Shown: positions 34,146 through 42,801 of the stretch, piece after piece
Numbering within the stretch: position 1 is the first letter of the stretch
Layout: each line of letters starts with the position of its first letter
NCBI RefSeq assembly: GCF_012273655.1
Contig: NZ_JAAWWP010000020.1
Span: forward strand, 62,001-126,000
Origin: Streptomyces physcomitrii
GTDB lineage: Bacteria; Actinomycetota; Actinomycetes; Streptomycetales; Streptomycetaceae
Direction: 5' to 3'
Length of the DNA: 64,000 nucleotides
The notes under the pieces: model-generated
Told to the model about the DNA's origin: nothing
Database searches by the model: none
Seen by the model: only the letters and a program-made list of their open reading frames with translations
Translations under genes and position numbers: made by a program

Positions 34146-35147
34146 ATGCCGCGATCCTTCACCCTCTTCACCGGGCAGTGGGCCGATCTGCCGCTGGAGG
34201 AGGTGTGCCGACTGGCCCGCGACTTCGGCTACGACGGGCTCGAACTCGCCTGCTGGGGCGACCACTTCGACGTACAGAAGGCCCTGCACGAGCCGGGCTA
34301 TCTGGCCGGGCGGCATGAACTCCTCGACAAGCACGGCCTGAAGTGCTGGGCGATCTCCAACCACCTGGTCGGGCAGGCGGTCTGCGACGACCCGATCGAC
34401 GAGCGGCACCAGGCCATCCTGCCGCCGCGGATCTGGGGCGACGGCGAGCCGGAGGGGGTGCGGCAGCGGGCGGCGGCCGAGATGGCGGACACCGCGCGGG
34501 CCGCCGCCGCCTTCGGGGTGGAGACCGTCGTCGGCTTCACCGGCTCCTCGATCTGGCACCTGGTGGCGATGTTCCCGCCGGTCCCCGAGCACATGGTGGA
34601 GCGCGGCTACACCGACTTCGCGGAGCGCTGGCACCCGATCCTCGACGTCTTCGACACCGAGGGCGTGCGCTTCGCCCACGAGGTGCACCCCAGCGAGATC
34701 GCCTACGACTACTGGACCACCCACCGCGCCCTGGAGGCCATCGGCCACCGGCCCGCCTTCGGCCTCAACTTCGACCCCAGCCACTTCGTCTGGCAGGACC
34801 TCGACCCGGTCGGCTTCCTCTACGACTTCCGGGACCGGATCTACCACGTCGACTGCAAGGAGGCCCGCCGCCGCCTCGACGGCCGCAACGGCCGCCTCGG
34901 CTCGCACCTGCCCTGGGGCGACCCGCGCCGCGGCTGGGACTTCGTCTCCGCCGGGCACGGCGATGTGGCCTGGGAGGACGTCTTCCGGATGCTGCGCTCG
35001 ATCGGCTACGCCGGACCCGTCTCGGTGGAGTGGGAGGACGCGGGGATGGACCGCCTCCAGGGCGCCCCGGAGGCCCTGCGGCGCCTGAAGGCCTACGACT
35101 TCGAGCCCCCGACGGCCTCCTTCGACGCGGCTTTCGGGGGCAACTGA
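34146..35147 (+). CDS. Sugar phosphate isomerase/epimerase, TIM barrel (AP endonuclease 2 superfamily)
   Basis: The 333-residue protein has a xylose-isomerase-like barrel with metal ligands that can be traced: E in FAHEVHPSEIAYD near 177-189, D and H in LNFDPSHFVWQDLD near 209-222, H and the following acid in IYHVDCKEA near 232-240, and E in VSVEWEDAGMD near 295-305. It should bind a divalent metal and isomerise, epimerise or eliminate on a keto sugar made by the upstream Gfo/Idh enzyme. GGAGAAG precedes the ATG by four bases. Fusion to the operon and absence of a sugar kinase suggest non-phosphorylated intermediates. Substrate unknown. Confidence 0.92.
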   Translation: MPRSFTLFTGQWADLPLEEVCRLARDFGYDGLELACWGDHFDVQKALHEPGYLAGRHELLDKHGLKCWAISNHLVGQAVCDDPIDERHQAILPPRIWGDGEPEGVRQRAAAEMADTARAAAAFGVETVVGFTGSSIWHLVAMFPPVPEHMVERGYTDFAERWHPILDVFDTEGVRFAHEVHPSEIAYDYWTTHRALEAIGHRPAFGLNFDPSHFVWQDLDPVGFLYDFRDRIYHVDCKEARRRLDGRNGRLGSHLPWGDPRRGWDFVSAGHGDVAWEDVFRMLRSIGYAGPVSVEWEDAGMDRLQGAPEALRRLKAYDFEPPTASFDAAFGGN

Positions 35148-35413
35148 GGAACTCTCACCGGCAACTGAGCAACCGTCATGAATTGACGCCTCGTCACTTC
35201 GTCTTCCCGACAGCCCAGCAGCAGAGTCCGGGGAAGGCCGGTGGGCGTGCCTTTGGGCGTGCCTTGCCCTGGAGTGCGCTCCAGCTCGTAGCGTGCGCAG
35301 GGTACGGGCCCGCGGCCGCCCGGTGCGCCCGTACGGGACAGGGCCGGTACCGGGCGCCTGCCGCGGCGGGCGAGAGCGATACGACGACGGTTGCGACGAC
35401 GGTGAGGAACAGC

Positions 35414-36430
35414 GTGCGCTACACACTCTTCGGCAGGACCGGGCTCCGGGTGAGCGAACTCGGGCTCGGCGCCATGACCTTCGGCACCGAGGACGCGGGC
35501 GGCATCGGCAAGGAGGCGAGCGGCCGCCTGCTCGACCTGTACACCGAGGCGGGCGGCAACTTCCTGGACACCGCCGACATCTACACCGGCTCCAGCTCGG
35601 AGAGCGTCCTCGGCGAACTGCTCACCGGGCGCCGCGAGGAGTACGTCCTGGCCAGCAAGTACACCTGCGCCACCCGCCCCGGCGACCCCAACTCCGGCGG
35701 CAACCACCGCAAGAACCTGGTGCAGTCGGTGGAGGCGAGCCTGCGCAGGCTGCGCACCGACCGGCTCGACGTGCTGTGGGTGCACGCCCGCGACGAGTTC
35801 ACCCCCGTCGAGGAGACCATGCGCGCCCTCGACGACCTGGTGCGCGCCGGGAAGGTGCTCTACCTCGGCGTCTCCGACTGGCCGGCCTGGGAGATCGCGC
35901 AGGCCAACACCCTTGCCGAACTGCGGGGTTGGACCTCCTTCGCGGGCTCCCAGCTGCGCTACCACCTCCTCGACCGCTCACCGGAACGTGAACTCCTGCC
36001 GCAGGCACGGGCGTTCGGCCAGGCCGTCTTCGCCTGGAGCCCCCTCGCGGGCGGCCGGCTCACCGGCAAGTACCTGCGCGGCGAACAGGGGCGCCTCGGT
36101 ACGGACACCACCGACCCGCGCGAGGACGCGCTCGTCACCGCGGTGGTCGAGACCGCCGAGCAGGGCGGCTGGACCCCCGGCCAGGTCGCCCTCGCCTGGC
36201 TGCGCAGCCGCCCCGGCAACCTCGTCCCGCTCCTCGGCGCCACCCGCGAGTCCCAGCTCACCGACACCCTCGGCTGCCTCGACGTCACCCTCGACGAGTC
36301 CGCCCTGACCCGCCTCGACCGGCTCAGCGCGGTCCCGCTCGGCTTCCCGCACGAGTTCCTCGACGAGCCCGTCGTACGGCGCAATGTGTACGGGGACACC
36401 GACGACCGGATCCGGCCGCTGGGACGCTAG
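35414..36430 (+). CDS. Aldo/keto reductase
   Basis: The 338-residue cytoplasmic NADPH-dependent oxidoreductase starts at GTG 35414 with GAGGA upstream. It has the AKR layout: LGLGAMTFG near residues 17-25, the catalytic Asp and Tyr in FLDTADIYTGSSSE near 50-63, the catalytic Lys in YVLASKYTC near 77-85, and a His-like position in DVLWVHARD near 118-126. SPLAGGRLTGKY near 208 and GATRESQL near 275 are the cofactor-binding end. It resembles the YajO/AKR12 side of the family. It is 267 bases after the isomerase gene, so it may be outside the sugar operon. Confidence 0.93.
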   Translation: MRYTLFGRTGLRVSELGLGAMTFGTEDAGGIGKEASGRLLDLYTEAGGNFLDTADIYTGSSSESVLGELLTGRREEYVLASKYTCATRPGDPNSGGNHRKNLVQSVEASLRRLRTDRLDVLWVHARDEFTPVEETMRALDDLVRAGKVLYLGVSDWPAWEIAQANTLAELRGWTSFAGSQLRYHLLDRSPERELLPQARAFGQAVFAWSPLAGGRLTGKYLRGEQGRLGTDTTDPREDALVTAVVETAEQGGWTPGQVALAWLRSRPGNLVPLLGATRESQLTDTLGCLDVTLDESALTRLDRLSAVPLGFPHEFLDEPVVRRNVYGDTDDRIRPLGR

Positions 36431-36644
36431 AGGTGCCGGAGCGTCGGTCCCGGCCATTCAGGTCCAGCAGTCGCACCCCACCGTCTCGGCCGCACTCGTG
36501 CCGCTGCGCCGGCACGACGCGTACCTCCCCGCGCACGACTGCGGGCCCACCTCCCTCGTGATGTCGCTGCTGTCCCGCGGAGTCACACCGTCGGGCCGAT
36601 CCGGGCTCCGGGCGCTGGCCTCCCGGCCCGCGCGCCGTGGGTGA
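36431..36644 (+). pseudogene. Possible remnant of a C39-like cysteine peptidase gene
   Basis: An open stretch ending with TGA at 36642-36644 encodes a segment with HDAYLPAHDCGPTSLVMSLL (about 36513-36572). It looks like the catalytic-Cys start of papain-fold C39-type peptidases (DCGPT-S-L-x-M). The His and Asp parts of such an enzyme are missing, no start codon with an SD is found, and the sequence soon runs into low-complexity Arg/Ala. It could be a decayed fragment or a chance match. Confidence 0.3.
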
Positions 36645-36662
36645 CCCGGGAAGGCACGCGGC

Positions 36663-36890
36663 TCAGCGCCGGCCGCTGTTGCGCGGGTGGTTCCGGGCGG
36701 CCCGCTCGTTGCCGAACTTGTAGGCGCCGGTCCAGCGCGCCATCACCAACTGGGCGTCCCCTGCCGCGACTTCGGCCAGGAATTTTGCCGCCCGGGCACC
36801 GCGGAGGCGGGTCGCCGTGCGGCCCCGGTGGGTGATCTCGACGCTGCCGTCGGCCCGGGTCTCGTAGCTGAATCCGTGGGGTGCGGGCAC
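36663..36890 (-). CDS. Small conserved actinobacterial protein
   Basis: The 75-residue product reads FSYETRADGSVEITHRGR, TRLRGARAAKFLAEV, GDAQLVMARWTGAYKFGNERAARNHPRN in sequence order, a pattern I recognise as a conserved streptomycete small protein of unknown function. It is basic at the C-terminus and might bind nucleic acid. There is no signal peptide or membrane segment. The GTG start at 36890 lies inside the first copy of a 35-bp repeat. No clear SD is visible. Confidence 0.7.
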   Translation of the reverse strand: MPAPHGFSYETRADGSVEITHRGRTATRLRGARAAKFLAEVAAGDAQLVMARWTGAYKFGNERAARNHPRNSGRR

Positions 36891-36985
36891 GGGCGGGCCT
36901 ACGGGGTTCTCAGGGTTGCGGGCATGGGCGGGTCTCCGGGGCTCTCAGAGGTGCGGGCATGGGCGGGTCTCCGGGGTTCTCGGCG
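36881..36985. repeat. 35-bp tandem repeat, three copies
   Basis: Copies run 36881-36915, 36916-36950 and 36951-36985. Each starts with GTGCGGGCA or TTGCGGGCA and contains GGGCGGGTCT and GGGGTTCTC. The last two differ at only a few positions. The first copy contains the start codon of the small gene on the minus strand. Confidence 0.8.
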
Positions 36986-36994
36986 CGGTCCGGC

Positions 36995-37408
36995 TCACTC
37001 GGGGTCCAGTACGGCGGCGACCGCCTCGATCTCCACCAGCTGGTCCCGGTAGCCGAGCACGGTCACCCCCATCAGGGTGCTCGGCACGTCGTGCGCGCCG
37101 AAGGCGTCCCGGACCACCTCCCAGGCGGCCACCAGGTCAGCGGGGTCCGCGGTGGCGACCAGGACCCGGGTGCTGATCACGTCCTCGATCCCGGCCCCGG
37201 CCGCGGCGAGCGCGGTACGCAGATTGGCCACCGCCCGGGCGGCCTGCCCCCGGTGGTCGCCGGGGCAGACGGTGCCGCCCTCCTCGTCGAGCGGGCAGGC
37301 ACCGGCCAGGAAGATCAGCCGGGCTTCGGCGGGCGCGGTGGCGGCGTAGGCGTACTCCGCGACATCGGAGAGGGCGTCGGAGCGGATCAGGGTGACGGCA
37401 CGGGGCAC
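36995..37408 (-). CDS. RidA family protein (YjgF/YER057c/UK114)
   Basis: The 137-residue protein fits the RidA fold, whose members hydrolyse reactive enamine/imine intermediates. Landmarks are RLIFLAGACPLDEEG near residues 30-44, HRGQAARAVANLRTALAAAGAGIEDVISTRVLV near 52-84 (pieces: QAARAVANL, GIEDVISTRV), and VPSTLMGVTVLGYRDQLVEIEAVA near 106-129, which has the conserved Leu/Glu end. The active-site Arg of RidA itself (in the family R-x-x-V motif) is replaced by STL, so it may belong to a non-deaminase subgroup. No linked amino acid pathway is visible. Confidence 0.88.
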   Translation of the reverse strand: MPRAVTLIRSDALSDVAEYAYAATAPAEARLIFLAGACPLDEEGGTVCPGDHRGQAARAVANLRTALAAAGAGIEDVISTRVLVATADPADLVAAWEVVRDAFGAHDVPSTLMGVTVLGYRDQLVEIEAVAAVLDPE

Positions 37409-37585
37409 GGGCGTTCCGTTCGGTGGTGCGGGCCTGCGGACAACCGCTCACCCTGGCAGAACGCCCCCGGGCGCGCCCCTGCTTTTCCGCCCGGGCCCGC
37501 GCCTGTGCCGCCGCCCGCCCGCACCTCGGCGAGATGATCCACCGGAGACTGCCTATTCCGGCCCCGGTGCGGGCAGGCGGGATCT

Positions 37586-39394
37586 GTGACCCACGGAATC
37601 GAGGACTACGCACTCATCGGCGACCACCAGTCGGCGGCGCTCGTCAGCACCAGCGGCTCGGTGGACTGGCTCTGCCTGCCGCGCTTCGACTCCCCGGCCT
37701 GCTTTGCGGCGCTGCTCGGCCAGGAGGACAACGGCCACTGGCGGCTGGCCCCCGAGGGCGCGGGCAGCTGCACCCGCCGCGCCTACGCCCCCGGCTCGCT
37801 CGTCCTGGAGAGCGTCTGGGAGACACCCGAAGGCGCCGTCAAGGTCACCGACTTCATGCCGCAGCGGGACAGGGTGCCGGACCTGATCCGGATCGTCACC
37901 GGACTCTCCGGCGAGGTCGCCATGACCGGCGAACTGCGGCTGCGCTTCGACTACGGGCGGGTGCGGCCCTGGATGCGCGAAGTGGACGGGAGCCTGGTGG
38001 CCGTCGCGGGACCGGACTCGGCCTGGCTGCGCCACGACCCCCAAGTGGACACCGTCGTCCACGACTTCGGCATCCGCTCCGACTTCACGGTGCGCGCGGG
38101 CGAGGAGCGCGCCTTCGTCCTCACCTGGGCCCCCTCGCACGAGAGCGCCCCCAGTGCGGTCGACCCGCGGGAGTCGCTCGCCACCAGCCTCGCCGACTGG
38201 CAGGCCTGGTCGGACCGCTGCCGCTACCGGGGCCCGCACCGGGAGGCCGTGGTCCGCTCGCTGCTCACCCTCAAGGCCCTCACCTACGAGCCGACCGGCG
38301 GCATCGTCGCCGCCCCCACCACCTCGCTGCCGGAGGAACTCGGCGGCGTCCGCAACTGGGACTACCGCTTCTCCTGGCTGCGCGACTCCGCGCTCACCCT
38401 CGGCGCGCTGCTCTCCGCGGGCTACCAGGAGGAGGCCCAGGCCTGGCGGGACTGGCTGCTGAGAGCGGTCGCGGGCGACCCCGCCGACCTGCAGATCATG
38501 TACGGGCTCAGCGGTGAACGCCGTCTGCCCGAGACCGAGTTGACCTGGCTGAGCGGCTACGAGAAGTCCCGGCCGGTACGCGCGGGCAACGCCGCCGTCG
38601 ACCAGCTCCAGCTGGACGTCTACGGCGAGGTGATGGACACCCTGCACACCGCCGACGCCGCGGGCCTGCAATTCGAGCCGGAGGCCTGGAAGTTGCAGCG
38701 CGCGCTGATGGAGCACCTGGAGTCCGCCTGGTCCGATCCGGACGACGGACTGTGGGAAGTCCGGGGCCCCAGGCGGCACTTCACCCACTCCAAGGTGATG
38801 GCCTGGGTCGCCGCCGACCGCGCGGTGCGCACCATGGAGGCCCACCCGGGACTGCCGGGCGAGGTCGGGCGCTGGCAGGAACTGCGCGAGACCATCCACC
38901 GCGAGGTCTGCGCCCGCGCCTTCGACGAGGAGCGCGGCACCTTCACCCAGTCGTACGGCAGCCGCGAACTCGACGCGGCCACCCTGCTCATACCCCGGGT
39001 CGGCTTCCTGCCCGCGAGCGACCCCCGGGTGCGGGGCACCGTGGACACCGTTCGCCGTGAACTCGACGAGGACGGCCTCATCCGCCGCTACAGCACCGAC
39101 GGCGGCACCGTCGACGGGCTCCCCGGTACCGAGGGCACCTTCCTCGCCTGCTCCTTCTGGCTCGCCGACGCCCTCCACCTCACCGGCCGCCGCACCGAGG
39201 CCCGCGACCTCTTCGACCGCCTGCTCGACCTGCGCAACGACGTGGGCCTGCTCGCCGAGGAGTACGACCCGAAGGCCGCCCGCCAACTGGGCAACTTCCC
39301 CCAGGCGTTCAGCCACCTGGGCCTGATCGGCACGGCGTACACACTCTTCGGACGACCGGGCCCGGAGGAGGCCGCCGGGGGTGGGCGGGGGTGA
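37586..39394 (+). CDS. GH15 family glucoamylase/trehalase
   Basis: The 602-residue cytoplasmic protein matches the actinobacterial GH15 group that includes the phosphate-dependent trehalase of mycobacteria. The N-terminal beta-sandwich (GIEDYALIGDHQSAALVSTSGSVDWLCLPRFDSPACFAALLG, recognised by IEDYALIGD and GSVDWLCLPRFDS near residues 25-40) precedes an (alpha/alpha)6 barrel: NWDYRFSWLRDSALTL near 258-273, the general acid Glu in GLWEVRG near 388, and the general base Glu in LLAEEYDP near 553. It is full length. It hydrolyses alpha-glucosides, probably trehalose. GTG 37586 has no strong SD. No signal peptide is present. Confidence 0.9.
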   Translation: MTHGIEDYALIGDHQSAALVSTSGSVDWLCLPRFDSPACFAALLGQEDNGHWRLAPEGAGSCTRRAYAPGSLVLESVWETPEGAVKVTDFMPQRDRVPDLIRIVTGLSGEVAMTGELRLRFDYGRVRPWMREVDGSLVAVAGPDSAWLRHDPQVDTVVHDFGIRSDFTVRAGEERAFVLTWAPSHESAPSAVDPRESLATSLADWQAWSDRCRYRGPHREAVVRSLLTLKALTYEPTGGIVAAPTTSLPEELGGVRNWDYRFSWLRDSALTLGALLSAGYQEEAQAWRDWLLRAVAGDPADLQIMYGLSGERRLPETELTWLSGYEKSRPVRAGNAAVDQLQLDVYGEVMDTLHTADAAGLQFEPEAWKLQRALMEHLESAWSDPDDGLWEVRGPRRHFTHSKVMAWVAADRAVRTMEAHPGLPGEVGRWQELRETIHREVCARAFDEERGTFTQSYGSRELDAATLLIPRVGFLPASDPRVRGTVDTVRRELDEDGLIRRYSTDGGTVDGLPGTEGTFLACSFWLADALHLTGRRTEARDLFDRLLDLRNDVGLLAEEYDPKAARQLGNFPQAFSHLGLIGTAYTLFGRPGPEEAAGGGRG

Positions 39395-39481
39395 GGGCCG
39401 GGCGCGGGGGCTGAGGGCGGGGCGCGGGGGCGGCTGGTCGGCGGGGGCGGCCGGTCTGCGGAGGCGTTCGCGGCGAGCCGT

Positions 39482-40156
39482 TCACTCGTCGTCGCTCCAG
39501 AAGACCACCAGGTCCGCGTGGTCCCGCCGCCCGGACCGCAGGGCCCGCTGCCACTCCTGGTGCGCGGACTCCAGCGCGTCCACCAGCGGCCGGACCGCGT
39601 AGTACGTCGTGCCCAGGCTGTACGCGACCCGCCGGCCGGCCTCCGCGAGCGCCCCGGCCCGGTCCACCGGCAGGCTGCCCAGCCCCGGGTGCCCGTCCGG
39701 CGGCTCGGGCAGCGGCAGCTCCTCGGGCGCCCCGGCGAACAGGTACCGGTGGGGCAACAGCGCCTCCGGGACGCCCAGTTCGCGCATCTCCTCGTCCATC
39801 CGCGCGTAGAGGGCCTTCGGCGGCGCCGCGTACGACCCGAGGACGACGGGCTCCGAGCCGATCCCGGCGAGGAGGGCGATCAGAGCACGGCGGTAGGCGG
39901 CACCGGCACCGGGGCCGTCCTGGGCCGCCCGACCCGCGAGCAGTTCCGCCAGGGCATCGGGCACGGTGAGGCCCAACTCGCCCTGCCTGCCGTCCCGTTC
40001 ACCGTCCGCCGCGTCGAGCCGGACCTGTACGGCACGGGCCCGCTCCCGCGCCAGCTCGTGCACCCGCTGCTGTTCCGGCCCCGGCACACCACCGAGCAGA
40101 GCCGCCCACTCGCTCCGCCGGACGGTCTTCATCGATACGAGGACGTCTCCGCTCAT
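39482..40156 (-). CDS. Conserved hypothetical protein
   Basis: The 224-residue protein starts at ATG 40156 (GDVLVSMKTVRRSEW). No enzyme motif is seen. The layout (an early helical region, an EMRELGVPEALLPHRYLFAGAPEELPLPEP segment near 120-150 shown by the pieces LGVPEALLPHRYLF and LPLPEPPDGHPGLG, and a helical end DALESAHQEWQRALRSG) resembles streptomycete proteins sometimes grouped as DUF7691. That link is tentative. No signal or membrane segment. It is convergent with the GH15 gene. Confidence 0.72.
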   Translation of the reverse strand: MSGDVLVSMKTVRRSEWAALLGGVPGPEQQRVHELARERARAVQVRLDAADGERDGRQGELGLTVPDALAELLAGRAAQDGPGAGAAYRRALIALLAGIGSEPVVLGSYAAPPKALYARMDEEMRELGVPEALLPHRYLFAGAPEELPLPEPPDGHPGLGSLPVDRAGALAEAGRRVAYSLGTTYYAVRPLVDALESAHQEWQRALRSGRRDHADLVVFWSDDE

Positions 40157-40311
40157 GGGCTCATGATGGCAACGGGGCCCGAAACAACGGCACTTGCACC
40201 GGCGTCCACCTGAGGCACCGGCACTCACCCGAGACACCGGCACCGGAACCGGCACCCCAGGGCAGCAAGGCCCTCACCGGCCCTGGTCTGCGCTGCCCGC
40301 CGCCTCAGGCC

Positions 40312-40764
40312 TCAGAGGTCCGCGCAGATCCCGCGGGCCTTCGCCAGGTCCTTCTTCGCCTCGGCGTCGAAGGTGAACTCACGGGCGTGGCGCTGCTGTG
40401 CCCGCTTGAGCGCCTCCGCGAGCGGCCGGTACTCCTGGTCGCCCGCGGCCGCCGCGGCGGACAGCGTCACCGCCCCGCTCCAGCGGTTGAGGGCCACCAG
40501 CCCCTCGTCGCCCTTCGCCCCGTACCGAGACTCGTCGAAACCGTCGAGAGCCGCGCAGGCACCGCGCGCATCACCCGCCGCTCCGGCCCCGGAGCCGGAC
40601 CCGCCGTCCTCCCCGCCGAGCGCCCAGGCCGCGCCCACGCCCCCGGCGCCGAGCAACAGGCCGACGACCAGGGCCCCGAGGAGCAGCCCGGTACGGCGCG
40701 GGGCCGTTATCGGCCCCTGGGGAGCGGCGGACGGCGGCGGGGTGGACGGCTGCGGCGGCTGCAT
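40312..40764 (-). CDS. Small membrane-anchored secreted-type protein
   Basis: The 150-residue product has a Pro-rich cytoplasmic start, one membrane segment near residues 25-48 (GLLLGALVVGLLLGAGGVGAAWAL), a short Gly/Ser linker and an extracytoplasmic helical domain with two Cys (RGACAALDGFDESRYG near 70 and ARGICADL at the end) that could form a disulfide. It contains EYRPLAEALKRAQQRHAREF. Function unknown. It has its own minus-strand start (ATG 40764) and no obvious partner. Confidence 0.75.
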   Translation of the reverse strand: MQPPQPSTPPPSAAPQGPITAPRRTGLLLGALVVGLLLGAGGVGAAWALGGEDGGSGSGAGAAGDARGACAALDGFDESRYGAKGDEGLVALNRWSGAVTLSAAAAAGDQEYRPLAEALKRAQQRHAREFTFDAEAKKDLAKARGICADL

Positions 40765-40963
40765 GGCCCTGACCCTACTGGGCCCGTTTCCGCGCCGGAA
40801 CGGGGCGGCCCTCCCCTCCGGCCGGGCGGACAGAGGCAGTTGACCCCTGGAGCCCGACTCCATGACTGACGCCTGCACAACGTCGTTATCGGCAGAGGAC
40901 GTTTGGCGGCTTGCCCTGGGCGGTACCCGGGCAGTGAGAGCCCGACCAGAGGAAGACGACGGG

Positions 40964-41531
40964 ATGGCGAGCGGTACCAGAAGAAGGCGCATGATCGGCG
41001 CTGCGGCGCTCTCTCTCGGCACCCTGATTTTGTGCGCTGGGATGCAGCGGAGTCATGGACGACGGTCTCGACTACACGCCGAAGACTCTGGCCGTGGAGA
41101 AGGCTCGGGACAGGGCGAGTGAGAAGTCCAGTCAGATTCTCGACCTCATCGGTATCGACGAGGGCAAGGTCACGGAACCGGGGCCCAGTGTCACGCCGTG
41201 CAAGGAGGATCCTGAGCATCTCTACCGGACCGGTCATCCGTGGTCTGTCTACGGAGTTTCGTCCGAGGAGGTGCTGCGGAAGGGCTTTCAGCGCCTGCGG
41301 GAGAAGCTTCCGCGGCACGGCTGGAAAATCGTCGAGTACGGGCCGAACAGCAGTAAGGCCAGGACTCTGGAACTCACCGCCGACTCCACGAAGGACCGCT
41401 ACTCGCTCAACGTTGAATTGAGGGTGTCGAGTCCGACGGCCGGGAAAGAGCGCAATCCCCTCATCCTGGTGCACGTCGTGTCCGGCTGTTATCGCGCCCC
41501 GAAGGGGACGAAGCTGGACCAGGAGTTCTGA
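40964..41531 (+). pseudogene. Lipoprotein gene broken by a single-base insertion at 41039-41041
   Basis: The first part (ATG 40964, with AGAGGAAG upstream) encodes a basic start and hydrophobic core (RRRRMIGAAALSLGTLILCAG), and the body (41055-41531, 158 residues, DDGLDYTPKTLAVEKAR onward) lies in another frame. Removing one G from the GGG at 41039-41041 joins them as LILCAGCSGVMDDGL, creating a perfect lipobox with Cys that neither frame has alone. The corrected product would be 188 residues, a secreted lipoprotein of unknown function with two Cys in the body. It may be a true frameshift or a sequencing error. Confidence 0.75.
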
Positions 41532-41550
41532 GCCGGTAGGGCGGACGCAG

Positions 41551-41575
41551 GAGGGGCGCCCGTGGGGCGCCCCTC
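41551..41575. terminator. Bidirectional terminator between the broken lipoprotein gene and disA
   Basis: GAGGGGCGCCC (41551-41561) pairs perfectly with GGGCGCCCCTC (41565-41575) around a three-base loop. It lies 20 bases after one stop and 35 bases from the other. Confidence 0.8.
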
Positions 41576-41609
41576 GGATCAGGACCTGGGCGTACCGCTC
41601 CAGGAGGCC

Positions 41610-42734
41610 CTAGACGTACCGCTCCAGGATCGACGACTCCGCGAGCCGGGACAGGCCCTCGCGGACGCTGCGGGCGCGGGCCTCGCCGACGCCGTCGACG
41701 GTCTGGAGGTCGTCCACGCTCGCCGCGAGGAGTTTCTGCAGGCCGCCGAAGTGCTCGACCAGGCGGTCGATGATCGCGCCGGGCAGCCGGGGGACCTTGG
41801 CGAGCAGGCGGAAGCCGCGGGGGGAGACGGCGGAGTCGAGGGCCTCGGGGGAGCCGGTGTAGCCCAAGGCGCGGGCCACGGTGGGCAGTTCGAGGAGTTC
41901 GGCGTGGGTGAGGGCGTCCAGCTCGGACAGGGCCTCGTCCACGGTGCGGGAGCGGCGGGCGGTGGGCTCGGGGACGTAGTCGCGGACGACGAGTTCGCGG
42001 TCCGGTTCGACGCCCGCGATCAGCTCCTCCAGCTGGAGGGCGAGCAGGCGGCCGTCGGTGCCCAGTTCGACCACGTACTCGGCGATCTCGGTGGCGATCC
42101 GGCGGACCATCTCCAGGCGCTGGGCGACCGCGGTGACGTCCCGGACGGTCACCAGGTCCTCGATCTCCAGGGCGGAGAGGGTGCCGGCGACCTCGTCGAG
42201 GCGGAGCTTGTAGCGCTCCAGGGTGGCCAGGGCCTGGTTGGCGCGGGAGAGGATCGCGGCCGAGTCCTCCAGGACGCGGCGCTGGCCGTCCACGTAGAGC
42301 GCGATCAGGCGCATCGACTGGGAGACCGAGACCACCGGGAAGCCGACCTGTTTGGAGACGCGGTCGGCGGTGCGGTGCCGGGTGCCGGTCTCCTCGGTCG
42401 GGATCGTCGGGTCGGGCACCAGCTGCACCCCGGCGCGCAGGATCTTGGTGACGTCCTTGTCGATGACGATGCCGCCGTCGAGCTTGCACAGCTCGCGCAG
42501 CCGGGTCGCCGTGAACTCGACGTCGAGCACGAAGCCGCCCGTACACATCGACTCGACGGTCTTGTCGGAGCCGAGGACGATGAGGCCTCCGGTGTTGCCG
42601 CGGAGGATCCGCTCCAGGCCGTCCCGCAGGGCGGTACCGGGTGCGACCGCGCTCAGCGAGGCACGCATCAGCCCCTCGGCACCGGAACTCCCGCCGGACT
42701 TTCCGGGAGCTGCCGCCCGGTCGTTGGCTGCCAC
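41610..42734 (-). CDS. disA: DNA integrity scanning diadenylate cyclase DisA
   Basis: The 374-residue protein makes cyclic di-AMP from two ATP and scans DNA for branched structures. The N-terminal DAC domain has the catalytic LDGGIVIDKD near residues 84-93 (DGG variant of DGA) and GTRHRTADR near 118-126, the RHR motif that binds nucleotide. A helical spine follows, then a C-terminal helix-hairpin-helix module (LPGAIIDRLVEHFGGLQKLL, then VDGVGEARARSVREGLSRL, about residues 310-365). It is full length, starts with GTG 42734, and lies 67 bases after radA. RadA is known to inhibit DisA in other bacteria, so pairing is functional. Confidence 0.97.
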   Translation of the reverse strand: MAANDRAAAPGKSGGSSGAEGLMRASLSAVAPGTALRDGLERILRGNTGGLIVLGSDKTVESMCTGGFVLDVEFTATRLRELCKLDGGIVIDKDVTKILRAGVQLVPDPTIPTEETGTRHRTADRVSKQVGFPVVSVSQSMRLIALYVDGQRRVLEDSAAILSRANQALATLERYKLRLDEVAGTLSALEIEDLVTVRDVTAVAQRLEMVRRIATEIAEYVVELGTDGRLLALQLEELIAGVEPDRELVVRDYVPEPTARRSRTVDEALSELDALTHAELLELPTVARALGYTGSPEALDSAVSPRGFRLLAKVPRLPGAIIDRLVEHFGGLQKLLAASVDDLQTVDGVGEARARSVREGLSRLAESSILERYV

Positions 42735-42801
42735 TGCACTCCTCGGGTCGCAGGTTCGTGGGCCGCCGCCGGCAACCCGACGGGCGAGACCGGGGCAAAG
42801 T

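Noticed and set aside
36881..36985. A CRISPR array.
   Set aside because: The 35-bp units are directly adjacent with no unique spacers and no cas genes are present. The same holds for 59587-59642.
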